Of a DNA stretch of 64,000 nt, positions 24,405 through 35,011 are shown in pieces (the stretch's first letter is position 1; each line of letters opens with the position of its first letter). The notes under the pieces are model-generated. The model was not told the DNA's origin. It did no database searches and saw only the letters and a program-made list of their open reading frames with translations. A program made the position numbers and the translations under genes. This DNA comes from Arthrobotrys musiformis (Eukaryota > Ascomycota > Orbiliomycetes > Orbiliales > Orbiliaceae). Where the stretch lies: contig JAVHJL010000001.1 in NCBI GenBank assembly GCA_036971715.1, positions 2,728,001-2,792,000 on the forward strand, given 5' to 3'.

Positions 24405-27400
24405 ATGGCAGATCGTGATGGCGACCGCGAATCATCAGATGGCTCCTCTCTCGAGAATGACCCGATCGGGGAGAGCTGGGATGAGTCCAGCGCGGGCCCT
24501 GGAGCTACTCCGAAAGCTCCTGCCTCGTCCTCATCCTCTAATCCTATAAAACCAGTTCCGCTTCAAAAAAGGAGGCGTGTCACCCGTGCTTGCGACTGTT
24601 GCCGTCGAAAGAAAATCAAGTGCGATGGGCTTCAGCCCTGCACTCATTGTTCAGTTTATAGCTACGGTGAGATTATCTTCCTGGGGCTTTGACGTTAACT
24701 TTACTACTGGAAATTGAACTTCGTAGGGAGCTAACGAGTGCTTTCCATCTTTGGCAATATTCAGAATGCACATACGACCAACCCTCGAATAGACGAAGGA
24801 ACCCGACACCTCAATACATCGAAGCTTTGGAGGGCCGTTTACAACGGCTTGATTCCTTCTTCAAGTCTGTACTGCCCGACATGGACGTCGACCACCCTAG
24901 TTTCGAGGCGGAAACGCTTCCACAGGTCCAAGAGGCGGTCAAGACCGCGATGAACAAGCCATTCCCACCTGCGGCCGCCCCAGATCACTCACATGATCAG
25001 GAGGCCTTGCTCGAGACAATGGTAGAAGCTACGGGCAGGCTTGATCTTGACGAATCTGGGCGGCTTGATTTTCATGGACACTCTTCTGGTTTCACCTATC
25101 TCAACAAACTTCGGGAGCAATTCGGCGACCTCCTTGGCCCTGAGGTTGGGACCACGACACTTTTGAGGCTTCGGCCTTTCCGGCCCCTGCCCGAACCGAC
25201 ACGTTCGAATACTGGATCCCCTAGCAGTAATTATTTGTTGGATACGGTACCTCTGCCTCCAAGAGAGACAGCCAGGGAGCTCGCCAACAGCTGCTTAGGC
25301 GAAGCCCTGTTGTTATTTCGCTTTATTCACCGTCCAAGTTTTGACAACCTTGCTGACCGGTTATACTCTCGCGATTTCGAGGAGTACGGAAACGAGGAAC
25401 ATTCATTCCTACCCGTGTTTTATCTCGTGCTCGCAATCGGATGCGTATTTACAAGGAAATCCGATAAGCTCGGCATTTCGAACGTCCTTGACGAAGGGTG
25501 AGTTGATTTTGGCCCAAACCATGAGCTCACCGAGTACAAACCCGATTATCGATAGTCTGGAAGTTGCTAATGAGTTCTAGAGCAAAGTATTTTGCTGCTG
25601 GTAGAAAGTTGACGGATATCACAGATTGTAGAGACGTGACATCCCTTCAGGGTGTTCTGTTGATGATTATCTTTCTTCAATCCTCAGCGAAGCTTGCAAC
25701 ATGTTATTCCTATATCGGTATCGCCGTCAGTGCTTCATTCAGGCTTGGTCTCCATCGCAAGATACCCTTTCCTGATCCTATAGAAGCCGAAATCAGGAAA
25801 AGGATATTCTGCACAATTCAGAAAATGGATATATCTATCAGTGCCCTGATTGGATTGCCTAGGATGGTGCACGATGAAGATATTGATCAAGAATATCCCA
25901 CAGAAGTTGATGACCAGCACATAACGAAAGATGGTATAACGCCTGGGGCTTTGGGGGAACCCAATAGTACCTCGGCGGCGAACGCGCACACTAGGCTTGT
26001 TCAGATACTTGGAAAAGTTATCAAGAAAATATACCCAATTAAAGGCCTTCAGCCAAGTACATACGGTAAAAGAAACGGGTATATGATAAGCTATGCTGTT
26101 GTCCGTGGAATAGAACAAGACCTAGCCAAATGGCAGGAGGAGCTGCCCGCGTATCTACGTCGAGGAGACGACTCGCCTCCTCGTTTCTTAAGGTATGTCC
26201 CGGTCCTTGATTAATGATATACTTCCTTCGAAACCTAGCTCACCCCCCAGCATAGGTCTCAATACCTCCTTCAAATTTCTCTTGCGCACGTCAGAATGAT
26301 GCTTTACAGGCCATTTATACACTACGTTGCTCAGCCGCGAGACGGCCGGGTTCGTGATGAGAGGCCCTTCGCGAGCGCCGCGGCGTGCATTAATACATGT
26401 CGGGAAATAGTTCACCTATGTCAACAAATGAGGGAAAACGATATCCTGAGCGGGGCGTATTGGTTTTTGATATATACTACTTTTTTCTCAGTGTTATCGC
26501 TTCTATATTTTGTACTCGAAAACATCACACACCCGGATGCTCCTGCTGTGTTACGAGATGCGACGATTGGTAAGGATTGTATATTCTCTCTCAAGGATTC
26601 AAGTATGGCGGGTGAACGATGTTCCCTAGCTCTTAAGGTGAGGCCCCGTAAAACACACCGAGAACAAACCCCACTCATTGCCTCTAGAAATATGGCTTCA
26701 TACTAACGGTCGCAGCCATTATTCGAACAACTGCCCAATCGCCTCCGTGAGGGGTTCGGGAAAGCACAGACTAAGAAGCGCGGGAGGGCGGCATCACCGG
26801 CCCCTCCGCTCTCTGGTGCAGATCAACCACTAGTGGCTAGGAATTTCAGTACCCAAGTCGACCAAGCATCAGTCAGGTCCAATACATTTCCTATCGCTAC
26901 TCCCCGCCAAGGTTCTGGGGCGACGGCGGTCAGGATACCTGCGAATATATCGGAGTCAGGAGCAAGACGGAGCTCAGATGAAAGCTTGACCCTTGGGCAG
27001 ACGGCATTGTCTCCTACCGCCATGACGGAGGACTCGAGGCATTCGCTACAACAACACCTCGGTGGTTTTACTGGAATGCCTGACCTAAATGCATTAATGT
27101 TCCCCGCATCGAATGCATTCGCATATGGTAACCAAGCTATGATGTTTGATGTCCCATTGGGCAGCGAGAGCCCTGGTGACCACGCATTTAACCGAGATGG
27201 TAGACTAGCGCCTGGACCATCTCGGCAGAGTTTCGGCGGAGGAGGAAGCCCCTCTTTCGACAACGTGGAAGTTCAACTTTACGGGCCCCTTCCACCTTAT
27301 GTTTACTCGATTGAAAACCCTAACAACGCTGGGTTTGGAAGCTCGGGGGCTACCTTCACTGGGTTGTCGAGCGCCGTGACCGGAACACCGGGCACAGATC

Positions 27401-27570
27401 ATGACCATATGACATTTGAAACCTTTGGTCATGTTGCACCAGGCTCAGATATAAATCGTGGGCAGGCGAAACCAACTGGCCAATATCCAGCTGATCTCGA
27501 TGATTTTTTGAAAATGGGAATGAATGATGAGGATTGGGAGCCCATCTTTGGACATCAACGGACACACTGA
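24405..27570 (+). CDS. Zn2Cys6 fungal-type transcription factor
   Basis: A nuclear regulator of unknown targets. Exons 24405-24666, 24765-25497, 25581-26192, 26256-26637 and 26716-27570 give 947 aa. The zinc cluster (63-89) has all six Cys in normal spacing (CDCC, KC, PC, HC, EC); the last Cys is on the second exon. YIEALEGRLQRLDSFF after it is a likely coiled-coil dimerisation stretch. The middle region is the fungal_trans domain: FRFIHRPSF, AVSASFRLGLHRKIPFPDPIEAEIRKRIFCTI, MLYRPFIHY. The C terminus is low-complexity and acidic at the end (DDFLKMGMNDEDWEPIFG), likely the activation region. The start is the ATG at 24405, just after a possible leader intron. I cannot name the orthologue. A xylanase- or sugar-type regulator is possible but not shown. 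Confidence 0.88.
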
Positions 27571-28236
27571 ATTGCCAAACTCAAAAGCCATATACCCGAA
27601 GCTCTTTTTTTTTTTTTTTGTATTTAGATCCTATACGGTATGTATCATCGGGGTATTGCAGAGGCGAATATACCCCAAACCTATTAATAGAGTAGTATCA
27701 TTTCGGTGTTTACTTGATATGGAATCGCCCATGGTATATCAACATCAAGGACGGGGGTGGAATCGCGGGTGAAAATGTAGAGCGTTCGATTCTAGGTAGG
27801 TGTTAAACCAGATAAATTCTTTTACGTGCGTTCGAGGGCCCGTCTGAGCAGTTTCGCCTTGTCTCGTAAACCAGAGCTGGCCGAAGGTTTCGCCTCTGGG
27901 GGCTATCTCGCAATGAACAGAATTTATACCGTCCGGGAACACGTTGAAAATTAGACGCCAGTCTAGTGTATATATAATCCGACCGACTCACGAGCCTACT
28001 CAGACATGACAAAACCAAGCTAGTCGAGGTCCTGTAACCAACAAGCGCTATCCGCTGCACATTCATGGAGTAAATGCAGATGCTATAACAAATTCCTCAA
28101 ATAACCGGCTTCCAATAACCAAAGGCTCTCCCCGCGCACGCACACCAAACGCACATGAATAAATACGACATCTTACCTTAGGGGAAGGTTGTTTACAGAT
28201 GAATATATATGTTTATACCTGTGTATATATGAGACA
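27571..28236. other. Convergent intergenic, Zn2Cys6 gene and MAPKK 3' ends
   Basis: About 670 bases between two converging genes. A T-run at 27606-27620 and AT-rich segments near 28195-28230 could serve 3'-end formation. No gene is seen. Confidence 0.45.
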
Positions 28237-29982
28237 CTAATCCTTCCAGTCCCAGACTTGGGCCAAGAACTTGTGCATGTTAACCTTCTTCTTTTGCATT
28301 TCAACAATCCAGGGATGTTCGAGCATCCTCCACGGACTAGCTCGTCTGGCAGTGTCTTTCTCGAGACTTTCAAGTTCAACAGAGTTAGGACGCTTCTATC
28401 CAACGAAAGAGGTGTTAGAGCTACTCACCAGCATTGAATGAAATATTTGAAGGCATCGCTCCACTTGACCCCTTTCTCAGGTTCATCCTTAAGAACGGGT
28501 ATTGGCTGGCGCACAATGTAGGTGAGGAGGTCTATCAGCCCTGCTTGGGGTTGTCGATCCCCGCTGCCATCTGCAGGGAATGGGAATCTGTGCTGTGCAA
28601 CCTCAAGCAATGTGACCCCGAGAGACCATACGTCAGAAGTGATTGTATATGACATTCCTTGGATACGTTCCGGCTAAACATAAAAGCTATGTGAGTACGA
28701 GTTAGGCAACAGGGCGAAGGTTGGTCATACCGCCATATAGTAAGATGTCCCAATAAAGGTGTCGGCATCTCCCTTAGAACCCAAAAGCTCGCCGGAAACC
28801 CCAAAGTCGCATAGTTTGACAAGTCCGTTTCTTGACACAAGGATGTTCGAAGGTTTAATGTCTGATATAAAGTGACGGTTAAGACCCGATAGCTTGTTAC
28901 GAGAACCATGTGACTTTACCTCGATGGATAATCTTTTTGGAGTGTAGGTAGGTTAAGCCCTCTAAAACCCCCTCGGCGATTTTCCCCAGCACTTTTTCCC
29001 CAGTCCTGCCCCCAAGACGCTTAATTTCTCTATAAATTGCATCCAAAGAACCACCTTCACAATACTCCATAGCAATAGAGATGGTAGCGGATGTTTCGTC
29101 AAAGAATGCCCCATAATACTGGCAAATGTATTGTGAACTGCAGCCCCTATTGAACTCAAGCTCTCGCAGTATCTGCCGTTTTATCGCTGGGTTGGGATCT
29201 GTTGTTATTATCTAGAGTTTAAGATCAGATCGCAGCCTATTGAGAGGAAGACGGGGAGTGGGGAAAGGGAGCATAACAAGTACCTTAAGGGCAAAAAGGG
29301 TCTTCCCTCCTTTGAGCTTGCATTTCGTGACAGCGCCACCGGCACCTTCACCCAAACTACTCAATTCCTGGATCCTCCCATCTCGGCTGGCGAACCTCCA
29401 ACCTTCATCGTCCAACTCTTCTACGTCCATCGTTGCTCTTTTCGCATCATCCTCCTCCTTTGAATGTGATGTGTTGGCAGAAACACCATCCGGGGAACCG
29501 TTGGTAAAGCCATAGAGACTTCCTCCAGGAGACCTTTCATGGGTGATATAACTATTAGCTGTCAATGAGGAAGACCCACTACGGCTTCCACTTAGATCGG
29601 ACGAACTGCCAGGAACGGGTTTCAACGGCGGGAGACGAGGTCTACGGCCAGAAGCTTGTGAGGAAGGGGCACTTGATGTGCCTTCCGGGGTCGCAATTTG
29701 GAGCCGAGGCATCTCTGGCTTGGGCGTCGTGGTCAACCTTAGTTTTGGAGGGCCCCTGGGCGGGGTGGGTAAGATCTGGGGGACAGGAGATGCCGAGGGA
29801 GAGGCTGCTGATTGCGGAATTGATAGTGAGAGCATGGGAGACCGGGCCCCGGAATTTGGGCGGCTTGCGAGGGTTGGTGCGGTGATTGGCGGCCGCAGGA
29901 GGGGGGCTGAGGTCGCCGACATGGTGGGAGGCCTTGTCGGCGGATGAGCAGGGTATTGCTGTTCTGGGGTACGGTCCGACAC
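28237..29982 (-). CDS. MAP kinase kinase, Mkk1/Mkk2 cell-wall-integrity type
   Basis: A dual-specificity kinase that should activate the Slt2/Mpk1 MAP kinase of the cell wall integrity pathway. Exons 29284-29982, 28920-29211, 28731-28861, 28429-28673 and 28237-28366 give 498 aa. The N-terminal 200 residues are Ser/Pro-rich, typical for docking and regulation. The kinase domain shows LGEGAGGAVTKCKLKGGKTLFALK, HRDIKPSN at about 329, DFG, the activation segment SGELLGSKGDADTFIGTSYYM, then APERIQGMSY, SDVWSLGVTLLEVAQHRFPF and WIVEMQKKKVNMHKFLAQVW. These last blocks fit Mkk1/2 rather than Ste7 or Pbs2. The fourth intron breaks the codon of the Cys in IQCCLEKDTARRAS. Confidence 0.93.
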
Positions 29983-30480
29983 CTTGGCTGGTGTTCCAAT
30001 CGCTCGTTACGCAGGTGGCGACTACCTGCGATAAAGAGCTAGCGGGTTAGTGATAGGATATTGAATGGATGAACCCTGGGAGCAAGAGTAAACGGGGTTA
30101 TGAGACCGGACAGATAGTCTGGATGGACATAGACCTCGAGTCGACCCGAGTTCCAGCTAAGGGTGGCGACTTAGGTAGGGGAACGAGGACACCGTTGTTG
30201 GAGCTCGGTTGCGATACTTGGAGGGCGGGGTCTACCAGGCTGATAACGCGTGTATGGCAGGTACCTATATTTAAGTTGGTGTATTTACAGGCTCAGAACA
30301 TGCGATGTCCGGAGAACACTAATGTCGGTATGGTAGGTTGAAGAGGAAACAGATGGTTCCAGGGTAGTGATGGTGGTATTGATGTTGATGTTGATGGTGG
30401 TATTGATGTTGATGTTGATGGTGGTGGTGGGAGGAGGAGGAGGAGGAGGAGGGGGGAGAGGGAGAGAAGGAACAGTATGT

Positions 30481-30511
<31 letters not shown>

Positions 30512-31747
30512 GGAGGAGGAGGAGGTGGTGGTGGTGGTTGTGGTTGCGTTGTGATGATGTTGACCCGGCCAGCCAGCCAGCCAGCCAGCCAGACCACCAC
30601 TACCACTACCACCACCACTACCATCAACCACCATCAACCAGGGCACCATCAACCACCATCAACCACCATATTTTTTATAACTCCCTCTCGCAAACGGACA
30701 TTGCATTGGGATACGTATAATATTATCTACATTATATAGATTCTATTTGATATTTCAGGACTACAGTTGCATGGATGTATGGATGTTCCATACAAAATAC
30801 ACCCGTCAAGTCTTCTGGGCATTGTGCATGCTGGGTGAGGCATACATACTTAAGTAAGTATGTATATATATTTAATGGGTAAGTCAAGAACTCAATTCGG
30901 CACTGACTTGTGATGTGAATATCTAAATCACTTACAGAGTACAATATCAACATGATCATGCAAGACATCATCGAGCAGCCAAGATCGAGAGGCTGAGCAA
31001 GATCCATTAGCCACCCTCTTTCCGTCGGCCAGGCCAGGCCCGGCCGGGTGTCTTGACCAGAGGAATGCAGGGTCCCTCCGGTCTGGATCCCCACTAAGGA
31101 TACATACAAAGTTAGGTTCCGGAACCCACCAGATGCAAAGGAGCTGAACTCTGTCCCATCAGCCTGGCCAGCCAAACTATTTCCAAAAACCCTCGCTTGA
31201 TTTTATTTTGGCTATCTATTGCATCTTATATATTCCCCCAGGTCGAACTTCGGAAGCCGGTGACTACGGTCTGGTGACAACCGAAAGGTCCCAAGGGCGC
31301 CGTATCTGGATTCGGGCGGGATACGATACCATATACTGCAATCGCACCAAAATGTCACCTGTCCGCTGACCAGCCCTTTCACATCCTTCTCTTTCTTTCT
31401 TTGTTTCTTCCTTGCTTCGGTCCCAAGACCCTTTCACCGACTGATGCATATCTGCAAAATACCATCGATCGTTTGTGCAAGTTACCTACATTAAGCACAG
31501 GCCGATATATTTCGAATTCGTGCTAGACACTCCATATGAAGACTCCACCTTCCTCCTCCCCCCCCCCTCCTTCCCCTTCTTCCTCATGCCCGACCCTCGA
31601 CTTTATGAAATATAGACAGTCGATACCTACGAGGAAAACTGGACCCTGAACTATTCGGCCTCAGGCCCCTTAGTATGATTTATAAAAATAAAATAAACCA
31701 CACGATAGAGCAGTTTATATTATATTCCGTATATTTCCTTCGGCAAC
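29983..31747. other. Divergent intergenic between MAPKK and F-box/WD gene
   Basis: About 1.8 kb. The part near 30000-30340 looks like MAPKK leader and promoter. At 30365-30665 lie compound GATGTT/GGTGGT/GGA repeats. AT-rich DNA with a TACTTAAGTAAGTATG tract (30845-30870) follows, then C- and T-rich runs (31555-31585) before the F-box/WD gene. No exon is recognised. Confidence 0.5.
30365..30665. repeat. Compound triplet-based repeat block
   Basis: About 300 bases of (GATGTT), (GGT), (GGA), (GCCA) and (ACC/CATCAA) repeats. Left and right ends are partly complementary (GGTGGT against ACCACC), so the block could fold back on itself. It gives long spurious frames of Gly, Val, Ser or Pro runs. Confidence 0.9.
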
Positions 31748-33707
31748 ATGAGCGACATTAGTAGCACAACAGGCTTGCGAACCCGGATATCCACTCGTGC
31801 GAGGTCTACCATCGCTCGTATTCTGAGAGAACCGCCCCCGAAACGGAACGATACACCCTTAAACTTCACCGAAAGGATACCTAACACAACCTCCATAGAC
31901 GAGGATTGCACGTACTCAAGGGCCGACGACGCCCAAGACCAACCGCGGGACCTGCTGGCCGGACAAGGTCATGGCGGCAACCTCGGTCCGAAATCAAGCA
32001 TCCAAGCATGGTTATCGAAACTTCGCAACAATGGTAACGAGTGTCAGGCTAAATCCGTAAGCGGACCCCACGGCGGTTTCCTTACTACGGCGGGGCAAGG
32101 GAGTAGTGGCCAAGGCAAGGAGAAAGCACGCAGGTCGTCAGTTGGTGGCCATCGAAAGGTTTTTAGCCACTTGATCCCGAGCGGATTTGGCACGATACTG
32201 CACGGCGTTGGAGGAAGCCGGCGCAATAGCCTTGTCGGGATCGGTAAGAATGAAAATACCCCATTTAATATCTAGTACGAACACGACCTTATTTTAGCTA
32301 CTAGATATCATGACAGTGTTTCCTACGGAAATCGTCGCCCAGATCCTATCCTATTTAGACCACAAATCACTTCTATCTTGCGAATTAGTGTCACATTCTT
32401 GGTATTCTGCGGCAACATCTTGTCATGTATGGAGGCACACCTTTGAGGCGAAGTATGGCGGATGGAAAGGCAGCAACCCGTATGGTAGGAACTGGAGGGC
32501 AATGTTTGAAGTCAAGACGAATCTTGATAAAAGATGGCTCAAGGGCCAGGCCCACCCGACCTACCTTAGAGGCCATTCGGATTCTGTGTACTGTGTACAA
32601 TTCGATCAGTAAGTGCACGGTTGGTTAGCGGCGTTTAGGTGAGACCCGTTCAAATTAACAAATTTGTGTGTTTTCTCCTTTCCCCTCTTCGATTATTTTA
32701 GGGAGAAGATAGTTACTGGTTCGCGGGACCGCACCATCCGCGTATGGAACATTGCTACCGGACAATGTATCAAAGTTATAGGAGCATCCAACGACTCCCG
32801 TCCCGGTCCGAACACGATTGGGTATCACAAAGGATCAATACTCTGCCTGCAATTCGACGATACTATTCTTGTTACTGGGTCGAGCGATCACACATGTATT
32901 GTCTACTCGCTCCCGGATTTCGAACCATATTTGACGCTGCCCGGGCATCGGATGGGTGTCCTCGATGTTTGTTTTGACGAGTCGCACATTGTTTCGTGTT
33001 CGAAGGATACATCAATATGCATTTGGGAACGGTCCACGGGGCTTTTATTGAACCGACTACGCGGCCACGAAGGACCGGTGAATGCGGTCCAACTGCGAGC
33101 TAATCTTGTAGCGAGTGCGTCAGGAGATGCCAACATCAAGCTATGGGATATTGAGAGCGGAAATTGTATCAGAACGCTCAGCGGGCACACGAGGGGACTG
33201 GCGTGTATCCAATTGTCAAATGACTGTCGAACGGTCGTGTCGGGTGGTAATGACCAATCGATCCGGGTGTGGGATGTCGAGAGTGGGAATCTTCGGTACG
33301 AGATCCGCGATGCGCACAAATCGCTCGTGCGTAGTTTGTATCTCGACAGTCAGAACGATAGAATAATCAGCGGTAGCTACGATCAGGTAAGTGCCTATAT
33401 ATACTTGTATATACATCCTATATAGACATATGAGCCGTCTTCACGTACAGATATGCCGGCCTGCTAACACACATAACCTCCTTATCTACTGCAGAGTGTT
33501 CGCGTTTGGGATCTCAAGGAAGGGAAATCACTGCTGAATTTCCCACGATGGCATGGAAGTTGGATATTGGCGGCCCGGGCTGATGACAGGCGGATCGTGA
33601 GCACAAGTCAGGATTCGCAGGTGCTGGTGTTGGATTTTTCGAATGGGATTCGAGGGCTCGAGAGCATGTTCCCAGTCCCTGCGGCCCCGGTATACGTACA
33701 TACATAA
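31748..33707 (+). CDS. F-box / WD40 repeat protein (SCF substrate adaptor)
   Basis: Likely the substrate-binding part of an SCF ubiquitin ligase. Exons 31748-32243, 32305-32608, 32702-33386 and 33495-33707 give 565 aa. The N-terminal 165 residues are basic and Ser-rich with no known domain. An F-box follows at about 168-212 (FPTEIVAQILSYLDHKSLL). From about 248 to the end are WD40 blades, including TYLRGHSDSVYCVQFD, VTGSRDRTIRVWN, LRGHEGPVNAVQL, GDANIKLWDIESGNCI, GGNDQSIRVWDVESG and SYDQSVRVWDL. The arrangement is like Cdc4/Met30/Pof1, but I cannot say which substrate it recruits. The final exon may end slightly early, since the last blade is short. Confidence 0.9.
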
Positions 33708-35003
33708 CATCCAGAGTACCCCGGACTGACTCGAGTAACTACTTACTTACTTGAGTACTTAGTTAGTGTGGTATTTTAGTTTCAGTTCAGTTCAGTTCAG
33801 TTTAGTTCAGTTCAGTTTAGTTTAGTTTAATTTACTTATTTACTTGAGTACTTGAGTACCGAAGTAAATTCTAGATGGCGCCAAGAGGACACTGGCTCTC
33901 GGCAACATTGGCGCCAAGTGCTGAAAATACTTGGCGGTGAGCGGGAAAATGTGTTGCGGCCGCCAAGCTCGAGGTCGTTGAGGTCTTCGAAGGCATCTTG
34001 GAGCCTCAAAAAAGTGGTGATGTTATATCAGAAACTACCTTGACGGGGTCAACGTCGACGCCCGCCATCTGGCACCTTTTTTGGGGGTGTTTTGGTCGGT
34101 GGAATCGTCGGTTTTGGAGCCAAACAGCAGGCGGACTTTATGGGGGGGCACTGCTTTGAATTGTGTGTGCAGCCTGAGCTGCCACAGTACTTAAACCGGG
34201 GAAATTCCACTTTTGCCCATGTTGGTTTTTCCCTCCTCCTCTTTCCTCTTCTTCTTCCCGTTCTCGTTCTCGTTCTCGTTCTCTCCGGTATCTGTATATC
34301 ATCTGTCTTCGTGATCTTTTCGTATAAATATAAGTCGTTCAAAGATCAGGTCAGTCCGAATGCCCTCTGCTTCTTTCCCCCCTTTGCTTTTTGTTGCCCT
34401 TTCATTCATCCATCCAGTCGTTCATTCTGTGGGTGTGTGCTTGTGTGTGTGTGTGTCTCTCTCTCTCAATTCATCGCGAGAAATACCCGCCCAATCCCCC
34501 GATCCTGCTTGGACTTCCCGGGCTCTTTCCCCTGCTTTTTCGCGGCGTTTTTTCACCGCCATTAGAAGCATTTGCATTGTCTTCCAAGTCCTTCCTTCCT
34601 TCGTGATATATTGTCTTCTCGAATGATCATTTCTTGTGGTATTTTCTGCGGAGGGTCTTGGAAACCAAGAGTCTTGGCTTGGCTCTCTCGCTCTCGCTCT
34701 CGCTCTCTTCCGCCCGCCCTTTCTCTCACCTCTTTTCCCCTTCTACCCACCATCCACCTCCACCCCACTCCCCCTCCCTCCCTCGATATCATCTCTGTCA
34801 GATACTTGTGCGTGTCGGGATAATCTTCTTTTTTCATTTTCATTCTATTTTTTTAAAATTTTTTTCAATATTTTTGTTGTTTTCATATATATATATATAT
34901 ATCCATTATTTGATATCTTGCAACAGCAACAACACCAAACTAACAATGTCCTCTTCAAGACCGTACCATACTTCCTCATTGCCCGCTACCCCCATCCTGC
35001 AAA
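33708..35003 (+). promoter_or_regulatory. pacC upstream region with repeated PacC-type sites
   Basis: About 1.3 kb between the F-box/WD gene and pacC. The GCCAAG hexamer, the core of the known PacC site GCCARG, occurs at 33880-33885, 33913-33918 and 33962-33967 on +, at 33930-33935 on -, and as an overlapping pair on - at 34673-34683. Roughly 0.6 would be expected by chance on both strands in this length. TTCAG repeats (33776-33830) and a long pyrimidine-rich leader (34220-34800) are also present. PacC control of its own gene is known in Aspergillus nidulans. Here it is inferred. Confidence 0.6.
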
Positions 35004-35011
35004 ATGGATAG
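34946..35011 (+). CDS. Upstream ORF overlapping the pacC start codon
   Basis: An ATG in good context (aacaATGt) opens a 21-codon frame that ends with TAG at 35009-35011, a few bases past the pacC ATG at 35004, in a different frame. A ribosome that translates this frame cannot begin at the pacC ATG without stepping back, so it should reduce pacC translation if it is on the main transcript. Whether the transcript begins upstream of 34946 is not visible. Confidence 0.55.
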   Translation: MSSSRPYHTSSLPATPILQNG

